Assembly: GCA_902594515.1 (NCBI GenBank)
Contig: CACJML010000003.1
Span: forward strand, 124,001-188,000
DNA length: 64,000 nucleotides
Reading direction: 5' to 3'
From: an uncultured SAR86 cluster bacterium
GTDB lineage: Bacteria > Pseudomonadota > Gammaproteobacteria > Magnimaribacterales > D2472
In this document: piece after piece, positions 38,872 through 49,262 of the stretch
How the letters are laid out: each line of letters begins with the position of its first letter
Position numbering within the stretch: the stretch's first letter is position 1
The notes under the pieces: model-generated
The model's input: the letters and a program-made list of their open reading frames with translations, nothing else
Told to the model about the DNA's origin: nothing
The model's database searches: none
Program-made: the position numbers and the translations under genes

Positions 38872-40011
38872 ATGAACTCAAGAATCTGCGAACTATTAGA
38901 TATCGAATTTCCTCTGGTAGCATTTACTCATTGTAGAGATGTGGTTGTTGCTGTATCAAAAGCAGGAGGGTGTGGTGTACTAGGTGCTGTTGGTATGACA
39001 CCAGAACAATTAGAAGAGGAGCTCAAATGGATTGATGATCATATTGATGGCTTGCCATACGGAGTAGATGTTCTGATACCTAACAAAATGGCAGACAAGG
39101 ACAAAAAGTTTGATGCAAAAAAACTATCATCAATGATCCCACAGGAATATGCTGATTTTAGGGCTGATGTTCTTGAAAATCATGATATCGAAGCCAGTGA
39201 GTTAAGAAAAATTAATACCGCTGCAACATATATGGCTGAGAACACCAAGGAGGATGGAGCTAAGGCACTTTTGGATGTTGCCTTTAGTCATCCCATAAAA
39301 ATAATTGCCAATGCTCTTGGTGTGCCACCCGATTGGATGGTAAAAATGGGTAAAGATAACAATGTTAAAGTTGCTGCACTTCTTGGGACTGCACAACATG
39401 CTATTAACCAAGTAAAAGCTGGCGTTGATATATTAGTAGTTTCTGGCACCGAAGCAGGGGGTCATTGCGGCAGTGTTTCAACAATGGTCTTGATCCCTGA
39501 AGTTTATGAAGCTATTCAACCGTATGGTGATGTCCCAATCTTGGCAGCAGGCGGAATTGCAACTGGAAAACAGATGGCAGCAGCTATGAGCATGGGTGCA
39601 TCTGGTGCATGGTGTGGATCAGTATGGCTAACAACAGCTGAGTCAGAAGTTCCACCTATAATTAAACAAAAAATGATCGAAGCGTCCTCAAGTCAAACAA
39701 CTCGTTCTAGAAGTAGAACCGGTAAACATTCAAGACAGCTTGTTTCAGCATGGACTCAAGCTTGGGAAGCTGATGGTGCACCTGAACCACTTCCAATGCC
39801 CTTACAACCAATGGTCGCTGAACCAGCATTAGCAAAGGTCAACAAATTAGCAGAGGGTGGTCATGAAGGAGCCAAAGATCTTTCTACCTACTGGGTTGGT
39901 CAGGGAGTAGGGCTAATGAATCAGAGCATTTCTGCCAGCGATGTTGTCCAAGAATTTAAAGAAGACTTCATTGAGGCCTATGAAAGGCTAGCTAATTTTA
40001 TAGGCGAATAA
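38872..40011 (+). CDS. nitronate monooxygenase-like FMN oxidoreductase
   Basis: LLDIEFPLVAFTHCRDVVVAVSKAGGCGVLGAVGMTPEQL; VSGTEAGGHCG; ILAAGGIATGKQMAAAMSMGA. Confidence 0.88.
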   Translation: MNSRICELLDIEFPLVAFTHCRDVVVAVSKAGGCGVLGAVGMTPEQLEEELKWIDDHIDGLPYGVDVLIPNKMADKDKKFDAKKLSSMIPQEYADFRADVLENHDIEASELRKINTAATYMAENTKEDGAKALLDVAFSHPIKIIANALGVPPDWMVKMGKDNNVKVAALLGTAQHAINQVKAGVDILVVSGTEAGGHCGSVSTMVLIPEVYEAIQPYGDVPILAAGGIATGKQMAAAMSMGASGAWCGSVWLTTAESEVPPIIKQKMIEASSSQTTRSRSRTGKHSRQLVSAWTQAWEADGAPEPLPMPLQPMVAEPALAKVNKLAEGGHEGAKDLSTYWVGQGVGLMNQSISASDVVQEFKEDFIEAYERLANFIGE

Positions 40012-40026
40012 TTTTCTTTGTAAAAG

Positions 40027-40338
40027 TTGCAGAGTTTTAAAATTTTTACCAAAAGAATCTATGCTATTTTTTATGTTTTATATAATTTATGGCTTATTTC
40101 TGCTTTCCTAATTTTTTTAAATCAGGGATTTAATTTTTCTCAAGATTTACCTTGGTTTTTTCTTTTCACTGCCATCTTATTTATTGCATGGCTAATAAAA
40201 TTTTTTTCAACCAACGATAAAAAGATTTTATTTTATGCAGATATAGCACCTGTAGAGCTCAGGATTTATATACTTATATTTTTGTTAGTTTCTATTTGGA
40301 TGGTAACAGGCTCAGCAACAGTTAACTCTCTTCAATAA
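40027..40338 (+). CDS. small membrane protein, unknown function
   Basis: 103 aa with about 3 hydrophobic segments; TTG start, modest support. Confidence 0.45.
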   Translation: MQSFKIFTKRIYAIFYVLYNLWLISAFLIFLNQGFNFSQDLPWFFLFTAILFIAWLIKFFSTNDKKILFYADIAPVELRIYILIFLLVSIWMVTGSATVNSLQ

Positions 40339-40939
40339 ATCTTTGTGAAGTTGCTCGTTTAAAAGCATCTCGATCAAATAGTTTTTCTGACCATCGAGCT
40401 ATATTTGGCTTTAGTGCTTCGTTAACGTTTAGAGAAGTGGCTAAATAAATAGCATAGCTGACACATATATCAGCTAAAGTGAATCGGTCGCTGCAAAGGT
40501 ATTCCCTTGATGCTAATTTTTTTTCTAACAACCTTAGTCTTGCTAAAAACCATCTTTTGTAACCCTCTGCAGCTGCATCAGCTACACCAACTTCTTGGAG
40601 GGCATATCTCAGATAAACAGTTAGAGGAAAGGTTAAAGTGGCATCAGAATGCGCAAGCCAATTTAGATAATCAGCATAGTCATCTTCATCAGGAGAAACT
40701 ATTAAATCAGATGGACCATATTGCTCACACAAATAAGTACACATAGCCACTGACTCAGTCATTTCAACTTTTCCATCTTTTAAATATGGAACAGTGCCAA
40801 GAATATTTGTATCTAAATATTCTTTTTTAAAAAATCTTGGTGGGAATGGCAGCATCTCTAACTCATAATCTAAGCCCATTTCTTCTGCAGTCCATAAAGG
40901 CCGAACATGTCTTGAATCATTACATCCAAAAATCTTCAT
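40322..40939 (-). CDS. glutathione S-transferase family protein
   Basis: RHVRPLWTAEEMGLDYELEMLPF; GTVPYLKDGKVEMTESVAMCTYLCEQYG. Confidence 0.9.
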   Translation of the reverse strand: MKIFGCNDSRHVRPLWTAEEMGLDYELEMLPFPPRFFKKEYLDTNILGTVPYLKDGKVEMTESVAMCTYLCEQYGPSDLIVSPDEDDYADYLNWLAHSDATLTFPLTVYLRYALQEVGVADAAAEGYKRWFLARLRLLEKKLASREYLCSDRFTLADICVSYAIYLATSLNVNEALKPNIARWSEKLFDRDAFKRATSQRFIEES

Positions 40940-41022
40940 AATTTATTCATACCAAAAATATATTAAATTAGCATCGCAGTTCCAACATATCATTGCAACC
41001 TTATTTTGATTAGAATGATCTC

Positions 41023-42033
41023 ATGAAAATTGATGCGCCAATTATCACTAGAGACCCAAGTGATGCCGCAGATCTATCTTCAAAGATAGAGGCGTCAGGA
41101 TTTGATGGACTTTGCACATTTGAAGGCCCTCATGAGCCTTTCTTGCCGCTTGCAGTTGCGGCATCAAATACTAAAAAGATTAATTTAATAACATCCATAG
41201 CCATTGCTTTTGCTAGGAATCCTATGCTGTTAGCAAATATTGGTTATGACTTACAGCTCTTATCAAAAGGACGATTTATTATGGGTCTTGGATCTCAGAT
41301 CAAACCGCATATCGAAAAACGCTTTTCAATGCCATGGTCTTCTCCAGCAAACAGAATGAGGGAAATGATCCAAGCAATAAAATCTATATGGGAGTGCTGG
41401 GAGAATGGAACCCAGTTAAATTTTAAGGGAGAATTTTATAGTCATACTCTTATGACACCACTTTTTAATCCTGGAAAACATGAGTATGGTCTTCCCAGCA
41501 TATATCTTGCTGGAGTAGGACCATTGATGACATGTGTAGCAGCAGAAGTTGCTGACGGATTATTGGTCCATCCATTTCATTCAGTAAAATCTCTTCAAGC
41601 CATAACCCTCCCTGCAGTAGATAAAGGGCTTAATAAATCAAAAAATAAAAATTTTAAAATTTCAATTGGTGTAATGGTGGCTGCTGCAGATGATCAGGAT
41701 GAGCTTGATCAAGCAATTAATGGGCTAAGGATGCAGCTTGGTTTTTATGGCTCCACACCTGCCTATAAAGTTGTTCTTGAGGAGCATGGTTGGGAGAATA
41801 TACATTTAGAACTTAACAAGCTCTCAAAGAAAGGAGCGTGGGATGAAATGCCAAAACTTATTAATGATGAAATGCTGGAAACAATTGCCATTGTCGGAAG
41901 TATTAATTCTGCCAAGGATCAGATTCATAAAAGGTACTCTAAAATTGCCGAAAGAGTAGCACCAACTTTTTTTAATCCTAATGCTGAAGCACCTTTTAAC
42001 TTTATAAATGTGTTTAATGGGGGCCTTAATTGA
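41023..42033 (+). CDS. LLM class (luciferase-like / F420-type) oxidoreductase
   Basis: SGFDGLCTFEGPHEPFLPLAVAASNTKKINLITSIAIAFARNPMLLANIGYDLQLLSKGRFIMGLGSQIKPHIEKRFSMPW. Confidence 0.88.
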   Translation: MKIDAPIITRDPSDAADLSSKIEASGFDGLCTFEGPHEPFLPLAVAASNTKKINLITSIAIAFARNPMLLANIGYDLQLLSKGRFIMGLGSQIKPHIEKRFSMPWSSPANRMREMIQAIKSIWECWENGTQLNFKGEFYSHTLMTPLFNPGKHEYGLPSIYLAGVGPLMTCVAAEVADGLLVHPFHSVKSLQAITLPAVDKGLNKSKNKNFKISIGVMVAAADDQDELDQAINGLRMQLGFYGSTPAYKVVLEEHGWENIHLELNKLSKKGAWDEMPKLINDEMLETIAIVGSINSAKDQIHKRYSKIAERVAPTFFNPNAEAPFNFINVFNGGLN

Positions 42034-42509
42034 AAACTTTACCTGATATATCAGACCTATATCCTCAGATGCTAAATGTCTCCAATAAAAGTTTTCTTCG
42101 ATATGGCAAATCTAATATTCTTAATGGTGAGATTGAAACTGTTTTCTGTACCGATGATAACAGCCTAGTTAAATCAATTCTGGCAGAAGATGGTAGAGGA
42201 AGGATATTGGTTATTGATGCAGCAGGAGTTAATCATGTTTCCATGATTGGTGATCAAATTGCTGCTGAGGCAGTAAAAAATAATTGGCAGGGAGTTGTCT
42301 TAAACGGTTACATAAGAGATGTAATGGAGATTAATGATCTTCCAATATCAATAATTGCAAAAGGCAGCGTGTTTAAAAAAACTGAAAAGTTTGGTCTTGG
42401 AAAGAGAGGAGCGATGGTTTCCTTTGCAGGATTGATATTTAAACCGGGCTATTGGTTGTATGCAGACGAAAATAATTTTGGGATCAGTCGTCAAAAACTA
42501 GAATTTTGA
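42030..42509 (+). CDS. rraA: ribonuclease E activity regulator RraA family
   Basis: GRGRILVIDAAGVNHVSMIGDQIAAEAVKNNWQGVVLNGYIRDV; TTG start overlapping the upstream stop. Confidence 0.88.
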   Translation: MKTLPDISDLYPQMLNVSNKSFLRYGKSNILNGEIETVFCTDDNSLVKSILAEDGRGRILVIDAAGVNHVSMIGDQIAAEAVKNNWQGVVLNGYIRDVMEINDLPISIIAKGSVFKKTEKFGLGKRGAMVSFAGLIFKPGYWLYADENNFGISRQKLEF

Positions 42510-43405
42510 TCAATAATCAATTGCTTTTTTTCCCAAATATCATCAACGAAAACCTTAAATAGCTCCCTATAATCATTTGAGCTTTTATCATGATGATTAA
42601 TAAGCTCAATAGGTATTTGGTATTTTTTAACTATAATTTTTACATTTTTCATTTCACCACAAGCAAATGCCCATGCTGAGCGTTTGTCTGTTTCATAAAT
42701 CAATGTGAAGTCAATCAATTCACTTACCATTGGCATCCCTGCAAGCGCAGTTGCAAGTGCTCCAATTTTTGGATTGAGCAAATTTTTATAGTCTGATTTC
42801 ATTGCCGCTTTCTTACTGTCTGAGAATCTTGTTCCCTCAGCAAAACTGAAAGCTGTTGCAGGATGCCTTGTAAATCTTTTCGCTGCAATTCTTGAATTTT
42901 CAAAATCAATTATTTTCAAGTTAGGATTTTTAGTTATTTCTTCCCTTGAGTGTCGATTCACAAATGGCATATCTATTGTCTTGTGAACCAGATAAATAAG
43001 CGGTATCCATCGCAACTGTTTTTTCATAAAGAATTTTAAAAGTGGAGCTTTATAATTTGCAGAAAAAAGAAGTACAAATATATCAGCCCATGACATGTGA
43101 TTACTGGTGCCCAGGTACCAACTTTTTTTAGAAATCCCTTCAGGAAATTCAATCATCCAATTTGGTCTATGAAGAGGAATTAATGAAATTTTCATTGTCC
43201 ACACAACAATGTCACCAATTCCATTGGCAATTCCAGTGATAAATTTTTTTATTTTTTTTGAGGGGAGTACGCGAGGCAAACAAACAATCGAAAGTACAAT
43301 CACTCCGATCGAAAGAATAATAATAATTGTGTTAACTGTTAGAACACCAATTATATTTTTATAAAGACTTCTCACCCCGTTTAACCTCTTCCCAAAGCTC
43401 ATCAA
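42491..43405 (-). CDS. 1-acyl-sn-glycerol-3-phosphate acyltransferase (YihG-like)
   Basis: TSNHMSWADIFVL, FVNRHSREE, FAEGTRFS acyltransferase blocks; true start may be internal given the overlap with mazG. Confidence 0.85.
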   Translation of the reverse strand: MMSFGKRLNGVRSLYKNIIGVLTVNTIIIILSIGVIVLSIVCLPRVLPSKKIKKFITGIANGIGDIVVWTMKISLIPLHRPNWMIEFPEGISKKSWYLGTSNHMSWADIFVLLFSANYKAPLLKFFMKKQLRWIPLIYLVHKTIDMPFVNRHSREEITKNPNLKIIDFENSRIAAKRFTRHPATAFSFAEGTRFSDSKKAAMKSDYKNLLNPKIGALATALAGMPMVSELIDFTLIYETDKRSAWAFACGEMKNVKIIVKKYQIPIELINHHDKSSNDYRELFKVFVDDIWEKKQLIIDQNSSF

Positions 43406-44144
43406 GGTCGTCTATATTAGCATTTTCTATATTTTGATTTCTTTTTTTTGCAATTTCCTCAAGTTTTAGAAACCTTCTCATGAATTTTTGGTTAGCTGAT
43501 TCAATTGCTATATCAGGATCAACTTGAAGGTGTTTGGCTAAATTAATTAAGACAAAAAAGAGATCTCCTAACTCTTCTTTTGCCTGGTCTTTTTTATGTT
43601 GAATAGATTTTAATTCGTTCAATTCTTCATAGACTTTTTCAAATACGTCTTCACTAGAATTCCAATCAAAATTTTTCTTTGAGGCTTCTTTTTGAATCTC
43701 TTTAGATTTTTGAATTGGAGAAAGAGAGTCTGAAATCGATTCAAAACTTACCTTGTTTATATTTTGCTTTTTTTCTTTCTCTTTTATTTCATCCCACAAC
43801 TTTGATTGCTCGTCAGCTGAAATCTTTAGATCAAAATTCGGATCAAAAACATTTGGGTGTCTTGTTATTAGTTTTTTACTTAAAACCTCGACAACGTCAT
43901 TAAAATCAAAAGCATTATTTTCTTTTGCAATCTGCGAGTGAAAGATTACTTGAAGCAAGATATCGCCAAGCTCTTCTTTTATATTTTCCTGATCATTTTT
44001 GGTTATAGCTGCAACCAACTCATAGGCTTCTTCTATGGAGCAATGTGCAATTGAGTTGTGATCTTGTTTTATATCCCATGGACAACCCTTATCTTTATCT
44101 CGAAGCTTTTCCATCAGCTCGAGAAGAGGGTCAATATCAGCCAA
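43359..44144 (-). CDS. mazG: nucleoside triphosphate pyrophosphohydrolase
   Basis: LRDKDKGCPWDIKQDHNSIAHCSIEEAYELVAAI; EELGDILLQVIFHSQIAKE. Confidence 0.95.
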   Translation of the reverse strand: MADIDPLLELMEKLRDKDKGCPWDIKQDHNSIAHCSIEEAYELVAAITKNDQENIKEELGDILLQVIFHSQIAKENNAFDFNDVVEVLSKKLITRHPNVFDPNFDLKISADEQSKLWDEIKEKEKKQNINKVSFESISDSLSPIQKSKEIQKEASKKNFDWNSSEDVFEKVYEELNELKSIQHKKDQAKEELGDLFFVLINLAKHLQVDPDIAIESANQKFMRRFLKLEEIAKKRNQNIENANIDDLDELWEEVKRGEKSL

Positions 44145-44145
44145 C

Positions 44146-45285
44146 TTAGTAGCCGCTTATATCTGCGTATCTAGACTTATGATAAGTTGAGGAACCAAAA
44201 ATTTGTTCTGCCACTCTTGCACGTTTTAGATAAAAGCCTATGTCATACTCATCTGTAACACCGATACCACCATGCATTTGTATTGATTCATTGCTTACTG
44301 TGTGCAAGGTTGTTCCAGCTTGAAATTTTGCCAGGCTTGATAGCCTTTCAAGCTCATTAGAGTTTTCATCTGCAGCGTGCATCGCAGCTATTACAGCTGA
44401 TTTTGTTAACTCGATTTCACAAAACATTTTTGCTGCTCTATGTTGCAAGGCCTGAAATGACCCAATCAGAACACCAAACTGCTTTCTTTCCTTAAGATAA
44501 TTTAAGGTTATTGCAAATGCTTCCTCGGTATTTCCTAGCATTTCCGCTGACATTGCAATTCTTCCAAAATCCAAAACTTTTTGAATTTGGTCAGAAGCTC
44601 CATCAACCTCGCCAAGGATTTCCTCAGCTGAAATTGTTACATCTTCAAATGAAATATTTGCATAATTTCTTGAATCTGCAGTTGGCACTTTTCTTCTATT
44701 TATACCCTTTGAATTAGGATCTACAATGAATGCTGATAATCCTTGGGCATCACCTTTGTTACCAGAAGTTCTAGCTATAACAATCAAAAGATCAGCACTT
44801 GAACCATCAATTACAAAAACCTTTTCTCCATTGAGGACCCATCCATCATTATTTTTTTCTGCGGTAAGCTCTGTATTTGAAGGCTCATGATGTGATCCCT
44901 CGTCAATTGCTAGAGCAGTCGTCAGCTTACCTTCAAGAATTTTTCCAAGAAGTTCTTCTTTTTGAGCTTCGGAACCCATCTGATTGATCGAAGTAACGCC
45001 TAATACACCTGTAGCAAATAATGGAGAGGGGACTAAAGTTTTGCCTAACTCTTGAAGTACCACGCTTATGCCTGCAAGACCAAACTCTGAACCTCCATAT
45101 TTTTCCGGAATAAGAATGCTTGTCCAACCAAGCTCAACCATTTCATGCCATAGACCTTCATCCCAAGAATTTGGATGATCTTCATCTCTGAGTTTTCTTA
45201 AGTGAGACACCGGAGCTTTATCTTTTGCGAAGTTTGAAGCAGTATCTTTTAGGAACTGCAATTCTTCATTTAAAACTAGTTTCAT
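44146..45285 (-). CDS. acyl-CoA dehydrogenase (small subunit-like)
   Basis: LIPEKYGGSEFGLAGISVVLQELG; KERKQFGVLIGSFQALQHRAAKM; MHGGIGVTDEYDIGFYLKRA. Confidence 0.9.
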   Translation of the reverse strand: MKLVLNEELQFLKDTASNFAKDKAPVSHLRKLRDEDHPNSWDEGLWHEMVELGWTSILIPEKYGGSEFGLAGISVVLQELGKTLVPSPLFATGVLGVTSINQMGSEAQKEELLGKILEGKLTTALAIDEGSHHEPSNTELTAEKNNDGWVLNGEKVFVIDGSSADLLIVIARTSGNKGDAQGLSAFIVDPNSKGINRRKVPTADSRNYANISFEDVTISAEEILGEVDGASDQIQKVLDFGRIAMSAEMLGNTEEAFAITLNYLKERKQFGVLIGSFQALQHRAAKMFCEIELTKSAVIAAMHAADENSNELERLSSLAKFQAGTTLHTVSNESIQMHGGIGVTDEYDIGFYLKRARVAEQIFGSSTYHKSRYADISGY

Positions 45286-45297
45286 ATTAATCCTTTG

Positions 45298-46488
45298 TTA
45301 AGCTGGAAGATCTAAAACTCTTTTAGCTATAACATTTAATTGAACTTCCGAAGTGCCACCCTCAATTGAGTTTGCTTTTGTTCTCAACCATGCCCTTGTA
45401 ATAGCTTTCTCTTTAGATTCAGCTTCATCACCATCCCAAATAAAACCTTTGTTACCCATGGCTTCTATCATGAGTTCATATCTGTTTTTATTATGCTCTG
45501 TCCCGTAGTATTTAAATATTGATGATGCAGCTGAGGCTTTTCCACCTTCATCACCAGCTCTTTGGAGAGTTAAACCGAAGGAATGCTCCTTCATCTTATG
45601 CTCAGTTACTCTTGATCTAAAATCTAAATCTGCAATTTTTCCATTTTCCTCACCAAGATATGTTTTTGCGAGTCCTACTACGCCTTTAGTCTTAGATCCA
45701 TCACCACCACCTGCAGCGAGTCCAAAGTTTGATATAAAGTTTCTTTCATGTTGAAGGAGCTTCTTTGCAATCGTCCAACCTTGATTTTCTTCTCCAATTA
45801 AGTTTTCTTTTGGAACTTTCACATTATCAAAAAAAGTTTCACAAAATGGAGACTTCCCACTGATTAAGGTTATAGGTTTTGTAGTAACCCCAGGATCAGC
45901 CATATCAATTAATAAAAAACTAATACCACTATGTTTTGGTTCTTTTGGACCAGTTCTAACTAGAGCAAATATCCAATCAGCCTGATCAGCATATGATGTC
46001 CAAACTTTTTGGCCATTTACTAGATAATGATCACCCATATCTTCAGCTTTTGTTGAGAGAGAAGCTAAATCAGAACCTGATCCTGGCTCGGAGTAACCCT
46101 GGCACCATCTAATTTCACCTTTAAGGATTTTTGGTATGTGTTCCATTTTTTGAGCTTCATTACCGTATTCAATTATTACTGGAGCCAACATCCAAATACC
46201 AAAACTATTAAGTGCAGGTCTTGCTCCAATTTTAAAGAGTTCAGAGTTAAGAATTTTAATTTCATCACTGTTTAGGCCGCCCCCACCATATTCCTTAGGT
46301 AATGCTGGAGCAGTCCATCCTTTTTCACCCATTTTATCTAGCCATATTTTTGATTCAGGATTTTTGTAGACAGCGTTCCTACCACCCCAGACAACTTCGT
46401 CTTCTACCATTGGTGTTCTCATGGATGGAGGACAGTTTTCTTCTAACCACTCACTAACTTCAGCTCTAAAATTTTCTAAATTACTCAT
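45298..46488 (-). CDS. acyl-CoA dehydrogenase (large subunit-like)
   Basis: RWCQGYSEPGSGSDLASLSTKAEDMGDHYLVNGQKVWTS; SIEGGTSEVQLNVIAKRVLDLP. Confidence 0.92.
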   Translation of the reverse strand: MSNLENFRAEVSEWLEENCPPSMRTPMVEDEVVWGGRNAVYKNPESKIWLDKMGEKGWTAPALPKEYGGGGLNSDEIKILNSELFKIGARPALNSFGIWMLAPVIIEYGNEAQKMEHIPKILKGEIRWCQGYSEPGSGSDLASLSTKAEDMGDHYLVNGQKVWTSYADQADWIFALVRTGPKEPKHSGISFLLIDMADPGVTTKPITLISGKSPFCETFFDNVKVPKENLIGEENQGWTIAKKLLQHERNFISNFGLAAGGGDGSKTKGVVGLAKTYLGEENGKIADLDFRSRVTEHKMKEHSFGLTLQRAGDEGGKASAASSIFKYYGTEHNKNRYELMIEAMGNKGFIWDGDEAESKEKAITRAWLRTKANSIEGGTSEVQLNVIAKRVLDLPA

Positions 46489-46573
46489 ACAGGTTGTTTC
46501 CTAGATTATTTACTTGATAAATTGAAGAGTTATTATAATCAAAAGATTAAATTAATTGTAATAAGGAATAGTT

Positions 46574-47617
46574 ATGAAAGCCTATCAAGTCGAAGAGCCA
46601 GGAAAGCCTTTAGTTTGTAATGAAGTAGAAACTCCGAATCCGCAAGGCAAAGAAGTATTAGTAAAAACTATTAGTTGCGGAGTTTGTCACTCTGATGTTC
46701 ACATTCATGAGGGCGCATTTAATCTTGGGGGAGGTAATAAGCTTGAACTGCCTCTGGAGAGACCTTACACCCTTGGACACGAAGTTTTTGGAGAAGTGAT
46801 CGCCTGTGGAGATGATGCTTCTGTTGAAATTGGATCTAAATTTGTTGTGTATCCATGGATTGGATGTGGAGAATGTGAGTTATGCAAAAAAGGGGATGAG
46901 CATCTTTGTAATCTAGCTCAAAACATAGGTGTGCAGATGCCAGGTGGTTTTGGAGATCACATTTTAGTTCCTGACCAAAAATACTTACACGAAGCTGGGG
47001 ACATAGAACCTCATCTCGCAGGAAGCTATGCATGCTCAGGTTTAACAGCATATAGCGCTTTAAAAAAAGGCTTACCCTATTCATCCGATAATAAAGCAAT
47101 CATTTTGGGGGTTGGTGGAGTTGGAATGATGGGATTACAAATTGCAAAATCTGCGTTTAATGTTAATCCAATTGTTATTGATGTTGATGATGAAAAACTT
47201 GAGATAGCATTAAATAATGGGGCTTCAAAAGCATTTAACTCAACTAAAGAAGAATCATTAATGGAGATCCTTGAACATACTGAGGGCGGTGCAATGACGC
47301 TAATAGATTTTGTTGGTTCAGAGTTATCAGTAGGTTTTGGAACTAATCTTTTAGCCAAGGGTGGCAAATACATTATTGTGGGTCTTTATGGTGGCGAATT
47401 AAAAATGCCATTACCCTTAATCCCAATCATGGAGAGAACCATTCAGGGCTCATATGTTGGGAGTCCTGGAGATATGGAAGAATTGATGGAGTTAGTTCGT
47501 GCAAATAAAATCGATCCAATACCAGTTGAGAAGAGAAGTGCATCTGAAGCTTACCAAACTCTCCTAGATCTTAAAGATGGAAAAATAATTGGAAGAGCAG
47601 CATTAATGCATGATTAG
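46574..47617 (+). CDS. zinc-dependent alcohol dehydrogenase
   Basis: SCGVCHSDVHIHEG; GHEVFGEV; CGECELCKKGDEHLC; GVGGVGMMGLQ. Confidence 0.92.
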   Translation: MKAYQVEEPGKPLVCNEVETPNPQGKEVLVKTISCGVCHSDVHIHEGAFNLGGGNKLELPLERPYTLGHEVFGEVIACGDDASVEIGSKFVVYPWIGCGECELCKKGDEHLCNLAQNIGVQMPGGFGDHILVPDQKYLHEAGDIEPHLAGSYACSGLTAYSALKKGLPYSSDNKAIILGVGGVGMMGLQIAKSAFNVNPIVIDVDDEKLEIALNNGASKAFNSTKEESLMEILEHTEGGAMTLIDFVGSELSVGFGTNLLAKGGKYIIVGLYGGELKMPLPLIPIMERTIQGSYVGSPGDMEELMELVRANKIDPIPVEKRSASEAYQTLLDLKDGKIIGRAALMHD

Positions 47618-48360
47618 CCAAGATTAATCTCTGAAATAACATCATTAATTTTTGCATTAATAACTATATCGGCCAACCCATCGTAAGGTGTCTCGTCATT
47701 ATTAATAATTGCAAGCTTTGCATTATTTTCTAATGCAATCTTTGGAAGTGAAGCAACAGGCTGAACAACTAGCGATGATCCAAGCACTAAAAATAAATCA
47801 CAATCCGCAGTTAAATTCTGAGCATTAATAAGATCATCTGTATTCATCGGTTGACCAAATGAAATTGTGGCAACTTTTATTAAACCTGAGCAGTCATGAC
47901 AAGTTGGAATTGGTTCGTCATTTCTTGCGGCTTGGTGAAAAATTTTTAAAGAATATTCTTTTTTGCATTCAAGGCATTTTGCAGATGTTGCATTTCCGTG
48001 GATTTCAATAATATTAGTATTTTTTTGGAATACTCTTTGATGCAGACCATCAATATTTTGAGTTATTAAAAAATTATCTTCATTGAGATCTAATAGTTTT
48101 GAAACAAATCGATGTCCATCATTAGGTTTAATTTTTTCTAGTAAATTATTTAATTCAATGTTTCTTTTCCATGAAAGAATTCTCGATTGCTCATTTTTTA
48201 TAAAGTCATTGAAATAAATTGGCTTGTTTGATTTCCAGAAACCATTGTCACTTCTAAAATCTGGTAATCCAGAGTCAGTACTAATTCCTGCACCGGTAAG
48301 TATGATGGCGCGGTTTGAATTTTTAATAAGATTTGCTAATTCTTCAATTTGATTACTCAT
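47614..48360 (-). CDS. Sir2 family NAD-dependent protein deacylase
   Basis: ILTGAGISTDSGLPDFRS; TQNIDGLHQR; two CxxC zinc motifs (CLEC, CHDC). Confidence 0.93.
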   Translation of the reverse strand: MSNQIEELANLIKNSNRAIILTGAGISTDSGLPDFRSDNGFWKSNKPIYFNDFIKNEQSRILSWKRNIELNNLLEKIKPNDGHRFVSKLLDLNEDNFLITQNIDGLHQRVFQKNTNIIEIHGNATSAKCLECKKEYSLKIFHQAARNDEPIPTCHDCSGLIKVATISFGQPMNTDDLINAQNLTADCDLFLVLGSSLVVQPVASLPKIALENNAKLAIINNDETPYDGLADIVINAKINDVISEINLG

Positions 48361-48395
48361 AAGGAATAAATATCTAGAGTAGTTATAATACGCGC

Positions 48396-49262
48396 ATGTT
48401 TAAAAAAATAGGCTTAATTTTTAAGAATTCTCTTTCTGATAATGATAAAAATAGTCTTAAGCAATTAATACCAGTCTTGACAAAGTCAGACTGCACTGTT
48501 TTTGTTGAGGAAGAAAATAATCTTGATGGGAATTTTGAGGGCGCAGTATTAAATGATTTTCCAAAAACGTTAGATCTATTGATTGTATTTGGTGGAGATG
48601 GAACCTTCCTTAGTTCAGCTCGAAAATTTTTAGAGTTTGAAATACCTATGTTGGGAGTTAATTTTGGAAGTGTTGGTTTCCTTACTGATATAAACGTTGA
48701 TGGATTTGAGGAAACAATTAAAGATGTTTTGTCTGGGCAACATATTATAGAAGAAAGAGATTTAGTAAGAGTCTCATTTTCTAATCAGACATATTTCGGC
48801 TTGAATGAAGTTCTTATTCACTCAGGTTCATATGCACAATTGATGAGATATAAGTTAAAAATTGGTGAGAGAGTGGTTTACGAGCAGCGCTCTGATGGAC
48901 TTATAGTAGCGACCCCAACTGGCTCTTCAGCTTATGCATTATCCGCTGGAGGACCCATCATTGATCCCGAACTATCTGTTTTTAATATCATTCCAATGAT
49001 GTCACAAAGCTTATCATCCAGAGCTCTAGTATCCCCAAACGACAAGAACATTTCAGTTGAAATAATGGAGGGCCCTCTTGAGCATGGGATGGTGTGTGTT
49101 GATGGTCAAGAAAATATCCGTGTTAGTTTTGGCGAAGAAATTTCATTATCCAAAAATGAGATTAAACTAAAAATTGTTCATCCAAAAAATAACAACTTTT
49201 ATGAATCATGTAGAGAGAAATTAGGCTGGAGTTTAGATATTACAAATAACAAGTCATCTTGA
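48396..49262 (+). CDS. nadK: NAD(+) kinase
   Basis: FGGDGTFLSSAR; GSVGFLTDI; SDGLIVATPTGSSAYALSAGGPI. Confidence 0.95.
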   Translation: MFKKIGLIFKNSLSDNDKNSLKQLIPVLTKSDCTVFVEEENNLDGNFEGAVLNDFPKTLDLLIVFGGDGTFLSSARKFLEFEIPMLGVNFGSVGFLTDINVDGFEETIKDVLSGQHIIEERDLVRVSFSNQTYFGLNEVLIHSGSYAQLMRYKLKIGERVVYEQRSDGLIVATPTGSSAYALSAGGPIIDPELSVFNIIPMMSQSLSSRALVSPNDKNISVEIMEGPLEHGMVCVDGQENIRVSFGEEISLSKNEIKLKIVHPKNNNFYESCREKLGWSLDITNNKSS

